NCBI GenBank assembly: GCA_037903475.1
Contig: JBAJFG010000561.1
Location: 372,001-436,000, forward strand
From: Ancylostoma caninum
Taxonomy: Eukaryota; Nematoda; Chromadorea; Rhabditida; Ancylostomatidae
Reading direction: 5' to 3'
Length of the DNA: 64,000 nt
In this document: positions 36,590-48,300 of the stretch, piece by piece
Layout: each line of letters starts with the position of its first letter
How positions within the stretch are numbered: the first letter of the stretch is position 1
The notes under the pieces: generated by a model
Database searches by the model: none
Told to the model about the DNA's origin: nothing
What the model saw: only the letters and a program-made list of their open reading frames with translations
Translations under genes and position numbers: made by a program

Positions 36590-36591
<2 letters not shown>
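34930..36591 (+). mobile_element. Helitron-like element with long 59-bp array
   Basis: Same order as 2474-3568: a GTGCGTGCGTGTGCAC tract near 34935, CTTATAAAAGG near 34995, the 59-bp array (about 35100-36090), GCGAGCGAAGCGAGC (36530-36544), the perfect hairpin TCCGGCG-TTA-GCCGGA (36564-36579) and CTGG|T ending at 36591 against a TA tract. The left boundary is approximate and there is no coding capacity. Confidence 0.6.
35100..36090 (-). repeat. 59-bp minisatellite A, about 17 near-identical units
   Basis: The period is exactly 59 bp (for example GTG[A/C]..AAGGG at 35221 and 35280). Units differ mainly at GGGTCC[A/G]ACGG and CTGG[A/C]GTCGG. One unit near 35535-35560 is truncated. All three minus-strand frames are open for 300-360 codons because the unit has no minus-strand stop; the predicted peptides simply rotate through the same repeat and should not be annotated as proteins. 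Confidence 0.97.

Positions 36592-36628
<37 letters not shown>
36592..36628. repeat. (TA)n microsatellite
   Basis: A pure TA tract separating the Helitron-like 3' end from the mariner-like fragment. Confidence 0.95.
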
Positions 36629-36631
<3 letters not shown>

Positions 36632-36966
36632 AAAAATTCCACTGAGTGGGGCGTTGGATCTTCCCTTGTAATATTGTGTTGGGCACACTTTTGCCTAATA
36701 GAATATCCTTTCAAGCCTGCGGTGAATCCAGTTTTCGGCTACAAAATTCATGCGAATCAATGTGTACTGAAAATTGACCTTCCGCACTTCTTTGACCCTT
36801 GTGATCTAGGCCTTTCTCCTTACACAAATTTCACTGTACTGCTAAAATGTGAAGGAAATGCTGATCATAATACTTTTTATTCTAAGGGAAAATCTCAAGT
36901 TTGAGCTGAGTTACGCACCTTGGAATGCGCACCTCTAAAACGGCCATTATTTATGGGACAACCTAA
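36629..36966 (+). mobile_element. Mariner-like fragment, right copy
   Basis: Inverted copy of 215-552, ending in the complement of TTAGGTTGTCCCATAA next to a TA tract. Two substitutions relative to the left copy were noticed. It may mark the original outer edge of the palindrome, displaced by insertion of the RTE and Helitron-like elements, or be an independent recent insertion. Confidence 0.5.
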
Positions 36967-36976
36967 TATATATATA

Positions 36977-38566
36977 CAGTGCGTTTCATAATTATAGGGA
37001 CACCCGATTTTTTGCTGTAGCGAGCTTCACTGTGAACCAATCGATCTGATTTTTTCTTTATTCAATTCAGGATGTGAATAACCTCTAGAGACATACTTTT
37101 CATTAACATCATCAATATATAAGTATTTTATAGAGAAGGATAGAAAAACCAGTGTTTCAAAATTATAGGGACACTTGGATTTGATGAAACGATTCACCCA
37201 GAAAACGAAATCTGTCGGTGCAGTTGTTACCAGTGGGTTATTCCCTATCCAGTGCTAATCCAAAACTTCGGTGCTTCAAACTTATGAAGGCGTTCCAGAA
37301 GAGGTTCGGCCCAACATCGATCTTACTTTCTTGAACAGAGTGTTTAAGTTTTTTAGCATAAATGTTCTAGACGCATTAAGCATGGAACCATCCAGAATTT
37401 GTCTTAGGACTATTTTCCGCTAGAAATGAGTGTTTACAAGCGCTTTTCAGGTACAAAGCGTCGAGTTTGTGGCAGCTTTATCGTGCTGTGGTGCCTTGAC
37501 CCACGGGGACAACTGCACTTTCTTGAACCAAAGCAAACTTTTGTCAACGATAACCACTCAAATGTGATGTAGAATGATCACACGGGATTTGCTAAACGTC
37601 ACTATTCTAAATTCTTAGTGATACAAAGGCGATGAACAGCCTACGACATGCACGAGATCCAATCGACACTGCACACAGTCGCTTCCTAAATCCCATCATA
37701 AAAAGGAAACATAATTGTGGTCTTAATTCTTCAATGAGGCTTCTATTCTGTATGAATCGATCGAATTCTCTCTTATTCATAAGATCAGATGATCTTTCTG
37801 GGGAAAGGAATTATTTTCCCAAGACGGTACTTGGGAGGCGAAATGGCTTGTTCGAGCATGTCATGTCGTGCACGGCGTAAGTTGTTCAACGTCTTTGTAT
37901 CAACTAGAATTCAACATAGGTGCATTCATCAAATCCTATGTGATCATTCAACACCACACCTGAGTGGTTATCGTTGACGAAAGTTTGCTTTGGTTCAAGA
38001 AAGTGCAGTTATCCCCGTGGGTCAAGGCTCCACAGCACGATAAAGCTGCCACAAACTCGACGCCTTGTACCTGAAAAGCGCTTCTAAACACTCATTTCTA
38101 GCGGAAAATAGTCCTAAGACAAATTCTAGATGGTTCCATGCTTAATGCGTCTAGAACTTTTATGCTAAAAAACTTAAACACTCTGCTCAAGAAAGTAAGA
38201 TCGATGTTGGGCCGAACCTCTTCTGGAACGCCTTCATAAGTTTGAAGCACCGAAGTTTTGGATTAGCACTGGATAGGGAATAACTGCACCGACAGATTTC
38301 GTTCGCCACTGGTAACAACTGCACCGACAGATTTCGTTCGCTGGGTAAATCGTTTCACCAAGTCCAAGTGTCCCTATAATTTTGAAACACTGGTTTTTCT
38401 ATCTTTCTCTATAAAAATCTTATATATTGATGATGTTAATGAAAAGTATGTCTCTAGAGGTTATTTCACATCCTGAATTGAATAAAGAAAAAATCAGATC
38501 GATTGGTTCACGGAGAAGCTCGCTACAGCAAAAAATCGGGTGTCCCTATAATTATGAAACGCACTG
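36977..38566. mobile_element. Tc1-type foldback element with IR/DR ends
   Basis: Both ends read CAGTGCGTTTCATAATTATA in inverted orientation and are flanked by TA (36975-36976 and 38567-38568), the Tc1/mariner target site. The inverted repeats run about 600 bp each (to about 37580 and from about 37950), leaving a spacer of about 360 bp. Each repeat has a second, similar motif about 170 bp inside (37150-37178 and 38364-38392), giving the outer/inner binding-site pair known as IR/DR in the Tc1 superfamily. No transposase coding region is recognisable, so it is non-autonomous. The right arm has a local duplication near 38283-38340. Confidence 0.85.
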
Positions 38567-38569
38567 TAT

Positions 38570-38604
38570 ATTTATATATATATATTTATATATATATATG
38601 TATA

Positions 38605-38668
<64 letters not shown>
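38570..38668. repeat. (TA)n-rich microsatellite
   Basis: A nearly pure TA tract with a few interruptions between the Tc1-type element and a Helitron-like end. Confidence 0.95.
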
Positions 38669-38669
<1 letters not shown>

Positions 38670-38760
38670 TAGCGCCCCTTCGGGACGCTAGAAAGTGAGG
38701 TGGGGCAGTCACTTGATGTATGTGCAAAAGCTTCACATGTGCGAAAACCTTAGAAAATTA
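38669..38760 (-). mobile_element. Helitron-like 3' end (CTAG type)
   Basis: On the minus strand a GCGTCCCGAAGGGGCGC hairpin leads to CTAG|T at 38669-38672. About 45 bp of the adjoining sequence matches the end at 981. The extent beyond is unclear. Confidence 0.5.
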
Positions 38761-39194
38761 GAAAATAAGCGAAACTAATCATCAACTGAGCTCAAATACA
38801 AAAACCTTCTTATAAGTTCGTACATTCTACGGGTCTGGCCGCTTCGTCAGGCTTCGAGTCTTCTTGCGATCCTAGCCTTCGTTGCAAATTTTTAATCACG
38901 CACCTACATGTAAAGCTAATTTCCGATGCAATGATACTACCTACTCTTTTGTCACATTTCTTACATACCTGTGGACCCATTATGAGCGGCCACTTTCAAA
39001 TCTGCGCAGGAGCATCTTTCACATGACTTCAGTACTTGTGAACAACACTGTAACCAACGCCGTGTGAATAATCAAATCAAATCAAAATAATAAATAGTCC
39101 AACTGGTGAGCTTCTGCTTCAATGTACAGGGAGGAAGAAGAGCTGGTCGACTGAGGCACAAATGAGCGCGTAGCAGGCCCCTACTCCACCGGTA
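38761..39194. other. No recognisable gene
   Basis: Nothing recognised. Confidence 0.5.
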
Positions 39195-39519
39195 GAGGTG
39201 CATCTTGGTGTTTTCCTCACTTCTGAGCCACGGCGGACCCATTCTCCATCTGTGGACCAGTATGCTGGCGTTTTCTCCACTAATGGGAATCATGCGGACT
39301 CACTCTTTATCCGTGCACCCGTATCCAGGCGCTTTCCTCACTTCTGGGCCACGGGGAAGGCCCACTCTCCATTCATGGATCTCTATCCTGGCGTCCCTCC
39401 CACTATTGGGCCAGGGCAGGGTATCCCAGCGCTTTCCCCAATATAGGGCCCCCTGCGGACCCATTCTCCATCCTGGCGTTTTCCCCACTATTGGGCCACG
39501 GCGGAACCTTTCTCGATCG
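39195..39519 (+). repeat. Diverged 60-bp minisatellite related to array A
   Basis: Degenerate units spaced 60-62 bp (39206, 39266, 39327, 39389), then shorter ones, each with a GGCGTTTTCCCCACTNTTGG-like block followed by CGGCGGACCC. This aligns with the reverse complement of minisatellite A (GGCGTTTCCCCACTTTTGGA then CGGCGCACCC), so it is an older member of the same family in opposite orientation. Confidence 0.75.
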
Positions 39520-39527
39520 GTGGACAC

Positions 39528-39789
39528 CAGTGGCGGGCGCAGAAGGGAGGGCGGGGGGGCGCCCCCCCTGGAATGGGTCGGCAAATTTTCGAAATTACTT
39601 TGCAATACATATAAAAATCTTGTATTAGTTTATTTTTACTTTTTTATTTTTAGCAATATTTTTAATACAATTATTATTAATTATTTATTATTATAATTAA
39701 TATTTTTTATTAATTTTATTTTCCTTCTGGGTCTCCTAAACGGCGGAGACCCCACTCTTTCCCCCCCCCACTTTCTGCGTCCGCCACTG
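39528..39789 (+). mobile_element. hAT-type MITE, copy 1
   Basis: 262 bp with inverted ends CAGTGGCGGGCGCAG / CTGCGTCCGCCACTG and a perfect 8-bp target duplication GTGGACAC (39520-39527, 39790-39797). An 8-bp duplication and CAGNG-type ends indicate the hAT superfamily. The interior has G/C runs near the ends and an AT-rich middle (TTATTATTAATT-like), with no coding capacity. Confidence 0.9.
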
Positions 39790-39797
39790 GTGGACAC

Positions 39798-40735
39798 CTA
39801 TTCTGATGTTTTTCTGAACCCGACACATCAGTCCGTCATCAGTGCACCCGCACTCTTTGTAAATCTTGAAAGTAGTGGAAGAAAGTTAGGAAATGTTTAA
39901 AAAGTTTGATCAATTGCACAACTGGTTCAAGAAAATGTCATAACAGCTTATAATACGTGTTCTTCTTCCGTTCATCCTGTGTATTTGATTGTACTGCCTT
40001 TTTTAAAAACAGACGGATCCTCAAGCTGCATGATCCTCATGGGACCTCAGTGATAAGAGGTGCGCAAAAATCACATCCTACTTGAGGAAACCGAGTGAAT
40101 CCTATCGCTACGTCCTCCACCTAGCCTTTCGAAGTGATTAACGTCCAGCTTTCCAACATTGAGTGCAGTTACTGACAAAGCTCCATCAAAGGGGCTACTC
40201 TGCTCCGTACATTGCTGCTATGCATCGTCAAATCCCTGTAAACACTGTCTCGCTCGGAGGCCTCGAGACCGTTAGCCGCTGGTCCCACCGCGAAATCCCG
40301 AATGCACCAGACTTGCATCACGTTTATGCACCTATGACGAAACATCGGCCGAATGCCCTGTCAGCTGCGCATCCTCGCGAGCCACAGTCTATAATTGAGC
40401 GTCACGGCTAAAGCATGCGATCACGTGCTATTTCCCGTACGTTGTCGAACTCTGACCTTTTAGTGTAACCTAACTAATGCCAGCGGGCACAGAATAGGAT
40501 CCGTAGGAGTAAACAAGGTGTAAAAGTCATGGAGAGGTCTGCCTTCACACCATTACTGGTCACATATAAAAGAGAAACTCATAACCAAGAACCAACTTGT
40601 GCATCGTTTTTATTACCTCTATGTCCTATTACAACAATTCCTTCAGCATCAACCTACAATTCGTGGTCATCACTCCTAATTCCAAGTTCGTTACTGCATC
40701 TCCAGCTCCATTGGCCTTGTAGCTCAATCGTCAGC
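39798..40735. other. No recognisable gene upstream of MULE
   Basis: No family-level match. A Ser-rich open frame starting near 40529 overlaps the low-complexity N-terminal region of the MULE in another frame and is probably incidental. Confidence 0.4.
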
Positions 40736-40841
40736 TGCTCAAAATGTATCGCAGTCAACAGCTTCTGTACCACCATCGCAAGTTCGTTTCGTATCTCTGC
40801 GTGCACATGCATCGCGTTTTGTATCACAGCCAGTTGCTCAA

Positions 40842-43075
40842 TTGCCGCTTCAGCCTGCTGCTTCTCCACGGTTCATTTCGCAGTCTCCGCTTACACAGCG
40901 CCTCTTGGTTCGAACTCAAGCTTCATCTCCCATCGTAGCTCAAAGTGTTGTTTCCCCACGGTTCATTGCGCAGTCTCCGCTTACACAGCTCCTCTTGGCT
41001 CAAAGTCAAGCTTCATCTCGTTCCACAGCTCAGCCTGCGTCACCTTCACGGTCATATCGCTCTCCTGCTCCTAGATTGGAATCTCAAAGCACGTCCGCAA
41101 GCCTTACTGCGCAAACTCCTTTATCAGTAAGCATTTTCGAGTCTTCTCAAAGCCCGCCTTGTCTAACTCCGGTTCCGCAAGCCCGCCTTGTCTAACTCCG
41201 GTTCCGCAAGCCCACCTTGTCTAACTCCGGTTCCGCAACTTGCGTCACCTAGCGCTTCAACATGCTCCTCTGGATCCTCAACGCCGCCGCCATACCTATC
41301 ACCTAGGGCTTCACCTTCCTTCCCAAGTTCACATCATCCAAATGCTTCACCTAACTTTTCAGATAGACCTACAACATACCGAGGGAAATGGCAGGTAAGT
41401 AAGCAAGGAATGCACCGCGTACTAGCATACAATATTCCAGGGCAAAGCCTCTGTTATTCCTTTTCGTTCCACAAGAAGAAGCGGTTCTCGGACTCCTATC
41501 GATGCGTTCAATGCCAAATAGGAGTAGTTCATGTGCGAGTCGATGTGAATTATAATAAAATATTTCCACTAGTTCGAAACAAAATCTCATCATTCCTAGA
41601 TGATCGGCGACGAATTCCAGTGCGATCCATGTATGCTCCCTCATCGCTGTATTTCAAGAAGATGGATAACAAATTCCGTTTAAAGATTCCTGTATGAGAG
41701 GACACAAGAGATTCGGAAAGACCCCAAGTATGCCGATGCAGTAGGGAGGAAGCTATGGCAAGATATGCTAGACACTTTTCCAACGATGAGCGACTTGAGT
41801 AAGCCTTCTATTTTTCAATTCTATCTGCTCTCATTTCTCAATGTAAATTCATGGATTTCAGCCCTGGAAGAGGCTCGAGCACTTATGGACGAATTCCATG
41901 ACTATGGATACGAGAAGCGAAGAAGACAAATAGCGAGGAACGTAGAGAAGCATGATAGGCCTAGAGCGACGTTGGATGACGTCCCTAAACGACTTCGTAC
42001 TTTAATGGATGGCTCGAACTTCCTCTAGTACAGTAGCCCTGAACTGTACCTTTACTATTCGAAGGAGAGTCAAGGTAGTGGATGATTCAGTGGGACGGAA
42101 TCACTACTCAAAACACGGTTCTTATAGGCTGCTGTTGACAATGGACTCACTGCACTCGTCGCCGATAGGATCCATAAGCTACCTCCTGAAGAGCTGGGAG
42201 AGAACGGCCAACTGTATACTATTCATGGGATTTGCAACGCGGACGTAGGTAACAAGAAGCATAAAAAAGTTTTATTCTAAGTTAAGCATATATGCTTCCA
42301 GATGTCCCTATATTTCACGTTCTCACACGCAAAAAGAACGTAAGCGTGTACGCGAAGGTGTTCGGTAAGGTGAAACAGGAGCTGCAAGCCCTCGGAGTTG
42401 ACACAACAACTCTACGAATTATTCTTGACTCCGAGAAAGCGGCTCTAACAAGCATAAAGGTAGCAACTGCAACCCCATTGATATACAAACCTTTACAAAA
42501 CAGTCATAACTTTATCTGCAGTGCGAAAATGGTGGATGACAATCAAGGGCTTAGTGTTCCTTCCACCTCATCTTCATAGGAAGGTACCAGCGTTCCACCG
42601 TCCAAGTGTATTGAGGAACCATCACTCGTACTTGAAATGCGAGAAGTTCTTTGCATATCTACGAAAAACCTGGTACAATGGGCCGTTCAAAGGAACATGG
42701 CACAAGTGGGAGAAGAAGAAGCTTCGCACAAGCAACGTTGCGGAGACGTACCACAAGTAAGTCGGACAATCTTCTAATTCCAGCACGTCCATTGAACCCA
42801 TTCATCTTCAGATTACCACGGCTACTGATGAGAGAAAGAAACGCCCCGGTTCGGAAGACCATGGAATGCCTCAAAGGGTCTGACAACCGGGCTATGTGCA
42901 CCCTCCGCAACATGGAAAAGGTGAAGTTGAAGAAGCATAAGAAGATCCATGAAGATACAATTCAAGAGCTAACTCCAATCCATTTCAGGGCATCTATCGA
43001 AGACTGCGCAAGAAGGATGTCGAAAGGAGGAACAAGATCGATCAATGTATGGAACTCTACCGCCAACATTTAAGC
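40842..43075 (+). pseudogene. Mutator-like (MULE) transposase gene, intron-containing and broken
   Basis: An N-terminal Ser/Pro/Gln-rich region (from about 40842) contains two copies of an SPRFI(S/A)QSPLTQ segment. Transposase sequence follows in several exons: to about 41798, 41862-42058, about 42130-42248, 42302-42459, about 42515-42758, about 42783-42988 and 42989-43072, most with GT..AG borders (41799-41861 and 42249-42301 are clear introns). Recognisable blocks are LVADRIHKL (first catalytic Asp near 42164-42166), GQLYTIHGICNADVDVPIF, ILDSEKAA (second Asp near 42427-42429), WWMTIKGLVFLP and LRTSNVAETYHK. MULE transposases cut and paste DNA elements. Defects are a 29-bp triplication that shifts frame at 41155-41240, an in-frame TAG at 42026-42028, and phases that do not match across about 42058-42129. 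Flanking inverted repeats were not identified. Confidence 0.75.
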
Positions 43076-43159
43076 CAACGCCCCGTATCTACCAAGGTTA
43101 TCTGCACTTTCTGCAGAAAAATGGCCCGCTTCACTTCCAGCAAAGTTATTTGATTATAG

Positions 43160-43361
43160 ACATGTTGCATGTATATAGTTTTTTTTAAAGACATGTCCCC
43201 ACCGGCCCCTGGACGAAAATAACGAAGAATCAATAAAATCTATATAATCGATAAATTGATAATCCCAGGTGCAAAATAGCCTATAACCTCCGCCGGCCCC
43301 CAAAGAACCTACATGCAAAATCTGGTCCCGATCGGTTCACGCTCAGCGATTTCTATTCATT

Positions 43362-43364
<3 letters not shown>
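43160..43364 (-). mobile_element. Remnant related to the 117-bp-repeat Helitron-like family
   Basis: On the minus strand, blocks such as TTTTGCACCTGGGATTATCA and GATTTTATTGATTCTTCGTT followed by GGGGACATGTC correspond to one unit of the array at 6091-6700. It abuts a CA/TG microsatellite, as do the other Helitron-like copies. Confidence 0.45.

Positions 43365-43441
<77 letters not shown>
43365..43441. repeat. (CA)n microsatellite
   Basis: About 38 uninterrupted CA units. Confidence 0.98.
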
Positions 43442-43443
<2 letters not shown>

Positions 43444-45325
43444 TTATATATACAGATTGTTTCTTTCGGACACTTTATAGATGATATCATGTCCTTTTTA
43501 GCATCATAAACTTCTGGTAAGCTTCTGGTTGTGGCTAGGGTTGGCATCGGATGTGTGGCATTCCGTTGCGGTTCGACTACGATAATGATCGATAGGTAGG
43601 AGACAGATCAGCTGGTTAAGGACACCTGTGGGCCGATGTCCATGCTAGGCGAGCTTTTCTTAAAATAAAATTTTCAATTAAGCATTGATTTGAAATTTAC
43701 ATTGCGGGCTAGTACATACATAGATGCAGTGTCAATGAAAGTACGTCTTTCACGGACTCGGGCAACACGCGGCGCAACGGCGCAGCTCGCGCTAAAATCT
43801 TCGGCGTCATAGCGAATCACAGTTTTCTTGCTAGTTACTGGGTTGGTGAATTATTAATTTTTCACCACTTCCTCTTTCGTGGAGAACTTAGGCTTCTTTT
43901 TTATGGAAGCAGTCCTCTTTTTTCATTTATTAAAGGTACTGTCGAAAATGGTAGGCACACTCGCCATCATATGCACTATCACTTTGGGAAATTTTGGAAT
44001 TCAGCTCAGTCATTCTGTGATCAGGACGAGACATTGCGAGCGAACAATGGACAAAGCCAATTCCATAGTTGATTCATAGTCATAGATATATTATACAATG
44101 GTCACAGATGAAGAAGGAAGAGATCGGAGGAATCCTGGCTGAAGACTTCAACCATTCGACCACCGTTCTTTCTCTCAAAAGGCTCCAAAAAGCATGGAGA
44201 TTGGATAAATAGGTCCCACGAAGTTCTGCACACAAGCAAGCCGAACTTGTTCAAATTTGCACTGATTTCCTGCTGTGACGCGAGCAGACTCCGTTCTTGA
44301 AGGAACCAAACCAACATCACCAAAAAAATTCGAGTCCTTTTTCTTCAAGGGTTGCCAAAAATTCATGGTTGTCGTAATTTGGTCGTAGAACTTCTTCCTC
44401 TCCATCTTTGACGATTGTACCGCTATATTTCAACTACTCCAGACTATCCGCAGAACAGACTCATTGAATCAAGTGCTGTAAGGTGTATATGGTCATAGCA
44501 TTTGCGAATGGTCTAGTCAGGTGGCTGCACATCAAAAAAGTCCGATCTTTCATTTTTGAATCAACCTTGCTTATGGAGCTGTATATTGTAAAGAAGATTT
44601 TTGAAGGCTCTGAAACGAGGGTAACCAGACATGGGCCAACCTGGCAACCACGCTGGATTGCGCAGTTTTCTTCAGTAAAAACTCAGGATCGGCCGATTTT
44701 TCTTAGGAATTTTCGGGCAAGCATGGTAATACATGTACTTAGCAAAACTCGGTTGTTTCTGACGTGAGCGAGAACAGTCAATATTCCATATTGCTCAGAT
44801 TAAACATAGGACCGCACTGTGGTACTACTATCCAGAAACTGTTTGATTATCATTCTATGCGAGGCTTGAGTAAACTTCTTCTTATCGGAGGAGTTTGTTT
44901 CAAAACTCAGTAAAGACCACCTTCACGGACAAGCGCCTGCTCTTGATTTACATGGTTGACATACAGGACCTAACATTCCTTCTGGGAACATCTTTCAGAA
45001 AATCCTTCCAATGGGGATTGGGAATACGAGAATTGAATGAAAGGAAGAAAAGAATGAAAAAGATGGGAATCCAACGTATGCATTATATTTAGTCCACAGG
45101 AACCCTTCGAATCGTAGAGTTCATGATGGTGTACATGTAGTGGAATTCCTGACCTATCCAATATAGTTGTATTTGGCCAAAGATTTTGTTCTTAATCGGT
45201 AGAAATGATGGCTGCGGTACCAAGTAACGCCAGGAAAAATTAATTGAGGAGCAGTTTTCGCTTAAACCGAGCATCCTTTAAAGTTTGCTGACTTTTACTC
45301 CAAATAATGAGTCATGTTGCGCCCA
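43442..45325. other. No recognisable gene
   Basis: Short open frames occur on both strands; none matches a family I recognise and no convincing exon series is visible. This is the 3' intergenic region of the FAR-like gene. Confidence 0.4.
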
Positions 45326-45331
45326 TTTATT
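45326..45331 (-). terminator. Polyadenylation signal of the FAR-like gene
   Basis: AATAAA on the minus strand, 66 nt past the stop codon, at a normal distance for a nematode 3' UTR. No other AATAAA lies nearer the stop. Confidence 0.65.
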
Positions 45332-45396
45332 GAATCGCCTTTTAGTACACGTTTGCATATGAGAAGTTTGTTGCGACTCCTACAGAGTCTCAGCGT

Positions 45397-48300
45397 TTAG
45401 GCCTCTTTCTGCTTCACTTCTTCCGCGGGTTTCTTCCCCTTCACTTCTTCTGCGGCTTTCTTCTCAGCAATCTTCTTCGCAAGAAAGGCCTTCACGATTC
45501 CCCGAAGTTTCTCATCTGAAATATGTTGATTTCTACGGATTTCAATATAATAATTGGGATAAACATTGGGATAAACATTGAACTAACTCTTTGCCAGAGC
45601 AGTAGCAGTGGGGAAATGCTTTGCGATTTCTTTCTTCGCTTCATCAGAAAGTTCCTGCAAGCAAATGTTCATTCTGGTGAAGTACTACTCAAAGCCTTGC
45701 GAGCAGCTATGCAAGGATCTAACCTTGTAGCTCGAAATGGTATTCTTCGCCCACTTCTTCAGCTCCTCCTTTTCCGGCTTTTCTCCTGCCATAATTGCCT
45801 TGTGGAATTTGTAGGCTTCTTCGAGCCTCTGAACTCTTGTGCTACTGGGCAAAAATTTGGGATGAGAGGCCATTTGAAGTTACCTGGATGACGAATTTTG
45901 CAGCTTCAGAACCAAGCGTTGCTATTTTCTTCTCGAGGATCTTCTTCGTAAGTTCGCCTTTGCCGCTGAGCTTAGCTTCCGCTTTGGCCATCATCCAGAC
46001 GAGAACCTATGGATTACAAACCTTCAAGAGCGTAGAGGAAGCAAAGACGTTTTTGAACTATGTACCTTCTTCGCGACATCCTTCAACTTCTCCTTCTCTT
46101 CCGAGGTCATATTGGCCAGGTGTTTGAGGACATGGGCAGCAATGAGCTCTACAGTGTTATTTGGTGGTACGCAAATCATGTAGTTGCGTCTCAAAGATAT
46201 GCTTACTTTTGTACTGTTTTGGAATAGTGACTTCCTTCTCCTTTTCCGCACTCTCCACCTCCACTTCTTTTGTGTCTGGAGCGAACTTCTTGGCTAGAAT
46301 TGCCTTCACGAATGCACGAATCTTCTCATCTGAAAGTTGCTGAAGGTGGTTACGAAATGGAAAAGAAGCTTATCTAACTCTTCGAGCCTTAACGGGGAAT
46401 ATATTGCATGTTTGTCAAATTCTTCCGTGGAACGAGAAGACCTTGATCCGACATTTCAGACTTATCCGCAAAAGAAACAAGTGAAACCGGTGTGATGGGA
46501 GGGTGGAAATTGCTTCCTGCTTGTAGCCCTTCAAGCTCTGCGATAATCCCTCCCCCCCCCCCCAGTGTGGGGCATTCGTACATAGTTGTTACGGTGTTAT
46601 CAGACTGGGGAAGCTATAAGGCACTGGTGGAAAGATTGTGTGGGAATAGATAGTACGATCGTAGCGAAAGTAAACCATCAGTTATGTTTGGTACTACTTC
46701 GATTCACGGACTTTTCCTTACATGGCGCATCCTTCCATGGCGCATTAGGATGAAGCAGGCCAAATTTCGCAGTGCTGACCCTCTCCGTCGATATCGCTAT
46801 CAAAATCTATGAATCATAGTCAATCTTTATCTCTAGAAATTCCTCATATGTAAATTAATGATTGCAGTGCTAGAGATAACGCTATGGAGAGAGGACAAGC
46901 GTTGCGGAAATCGGACAGATTTATCCTAATGAACCGCATGTGTAGACAAGTTTACCACATGATCTATGATCAAATCTTACTCGCATTGAGGGGGAGGGGG
47001 CAGTCTTCGCATGTGAAGGTTATTCGGAGGAATGACGTGAACTGTCTACAATACATCCAGAATAAAGCTGAAGTCGATACTAGACCCACTCTTGATCAAA
47101 CCATGAGCTATGGGGAATTGTTTTGCGATGTCCTCCTTTGCTTCGTCGGACAGTTTCTTAAAGTAAGCTATAAGACTGAAGGACGTTGCAAACATCATAC
47201 CTAAATTGCCGATGCACAAACGTTTGGATATCTACCTTGTAGTTAGAAATCGTGTTCTCTGCCCACATCTTCAACTGCTCTAGTTTGGGTTTTTCCCCGG
47301 CCATAATCACCTTGTGCAGTTTGTAAGCCTGTTCGAGCCTCTGAACGAATGAATATTGACGCAGATTGATTATAAAAGGTTCAAATTCGAAAAGAAAACA
47401 GCAATGTCCAACCATACAACAAATGCTGTGCTTACCTGGACGACGAATCCTCTGGCCTCATCATCGAGTGCTTTTATTTTCTTCTCGATGATTTTTCGTG
47501 AAATTTCGCCTTTGATCCCTAGCTTAGCCTTAGCCCTTGCCAAGAGCCAGATGAGCGCCTATATATAGCAAACTTTAAGCGTGTGCTGTTGGGCAGAGTG
47601 AGTAATAGTTCACCTTTTTCGCGACAACCTTCAGCTTCTCCTTCTCTTCTGGGGTCAATTTAGCCAGATGTTTAAGGATGTGGGTAGCGATGAGCTCTGC
47701 AGTACGATTTTGTTAGCTACCGGTAATATGGCTCATGCTGAGAGAGAGAGGGAGGGAGAGACTTACTCCTGTACTGTTCAGGAGTGGCGACTTCCTTTGC
47801 ATCCTTTGTCTTAGGGCCAAACTTCATAGCCAGATGAAACTTTACTATTTCACGAACCTTCTCATCTGAAAATGGTTAGTACCTATCAGTGGCGGACGCA
47901 GGGGGGGCGGGGGGGGGCGCCCCCCGAGAATGGGTCGCCAAATTTTCGAAATTACTTTACAATACAAATAAAAATCTTGTGTTAGTTTATTTTTAATTGT
48001 TTATTTTTATTATTATTTTTAATATATTTCTTATTTATTGTTTATTATTATAATTAATATTATTATTAATTTTATTTTCCGTCTGGGTCCCCAAAACGGC
48101 GGAGACCCCACTTTTCTTCCCACGCCCCCCCCCCTCCCGCCCACTTTCTGCGTCCGCCACTGGTACCTATGCATGCAAAAGTTCATGGTAAGCTGTTAGC
48201 AGTAGCTTTTGGATGCCCTCATAGTAGCTATGAATACACATCCAAATTTATACTTACTCTTAGCCAAAGCAACAGCAATGGGGAACTGCTTTGCAATATC

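Noticed and set aside
44100..45280. Minus-strand short frames as extra exons of the FAR-like gene
   Set aside because: They lie beyond the stop codon; those below 45326 also lie past the AATAAA signal, and none resembles FAR sequence.
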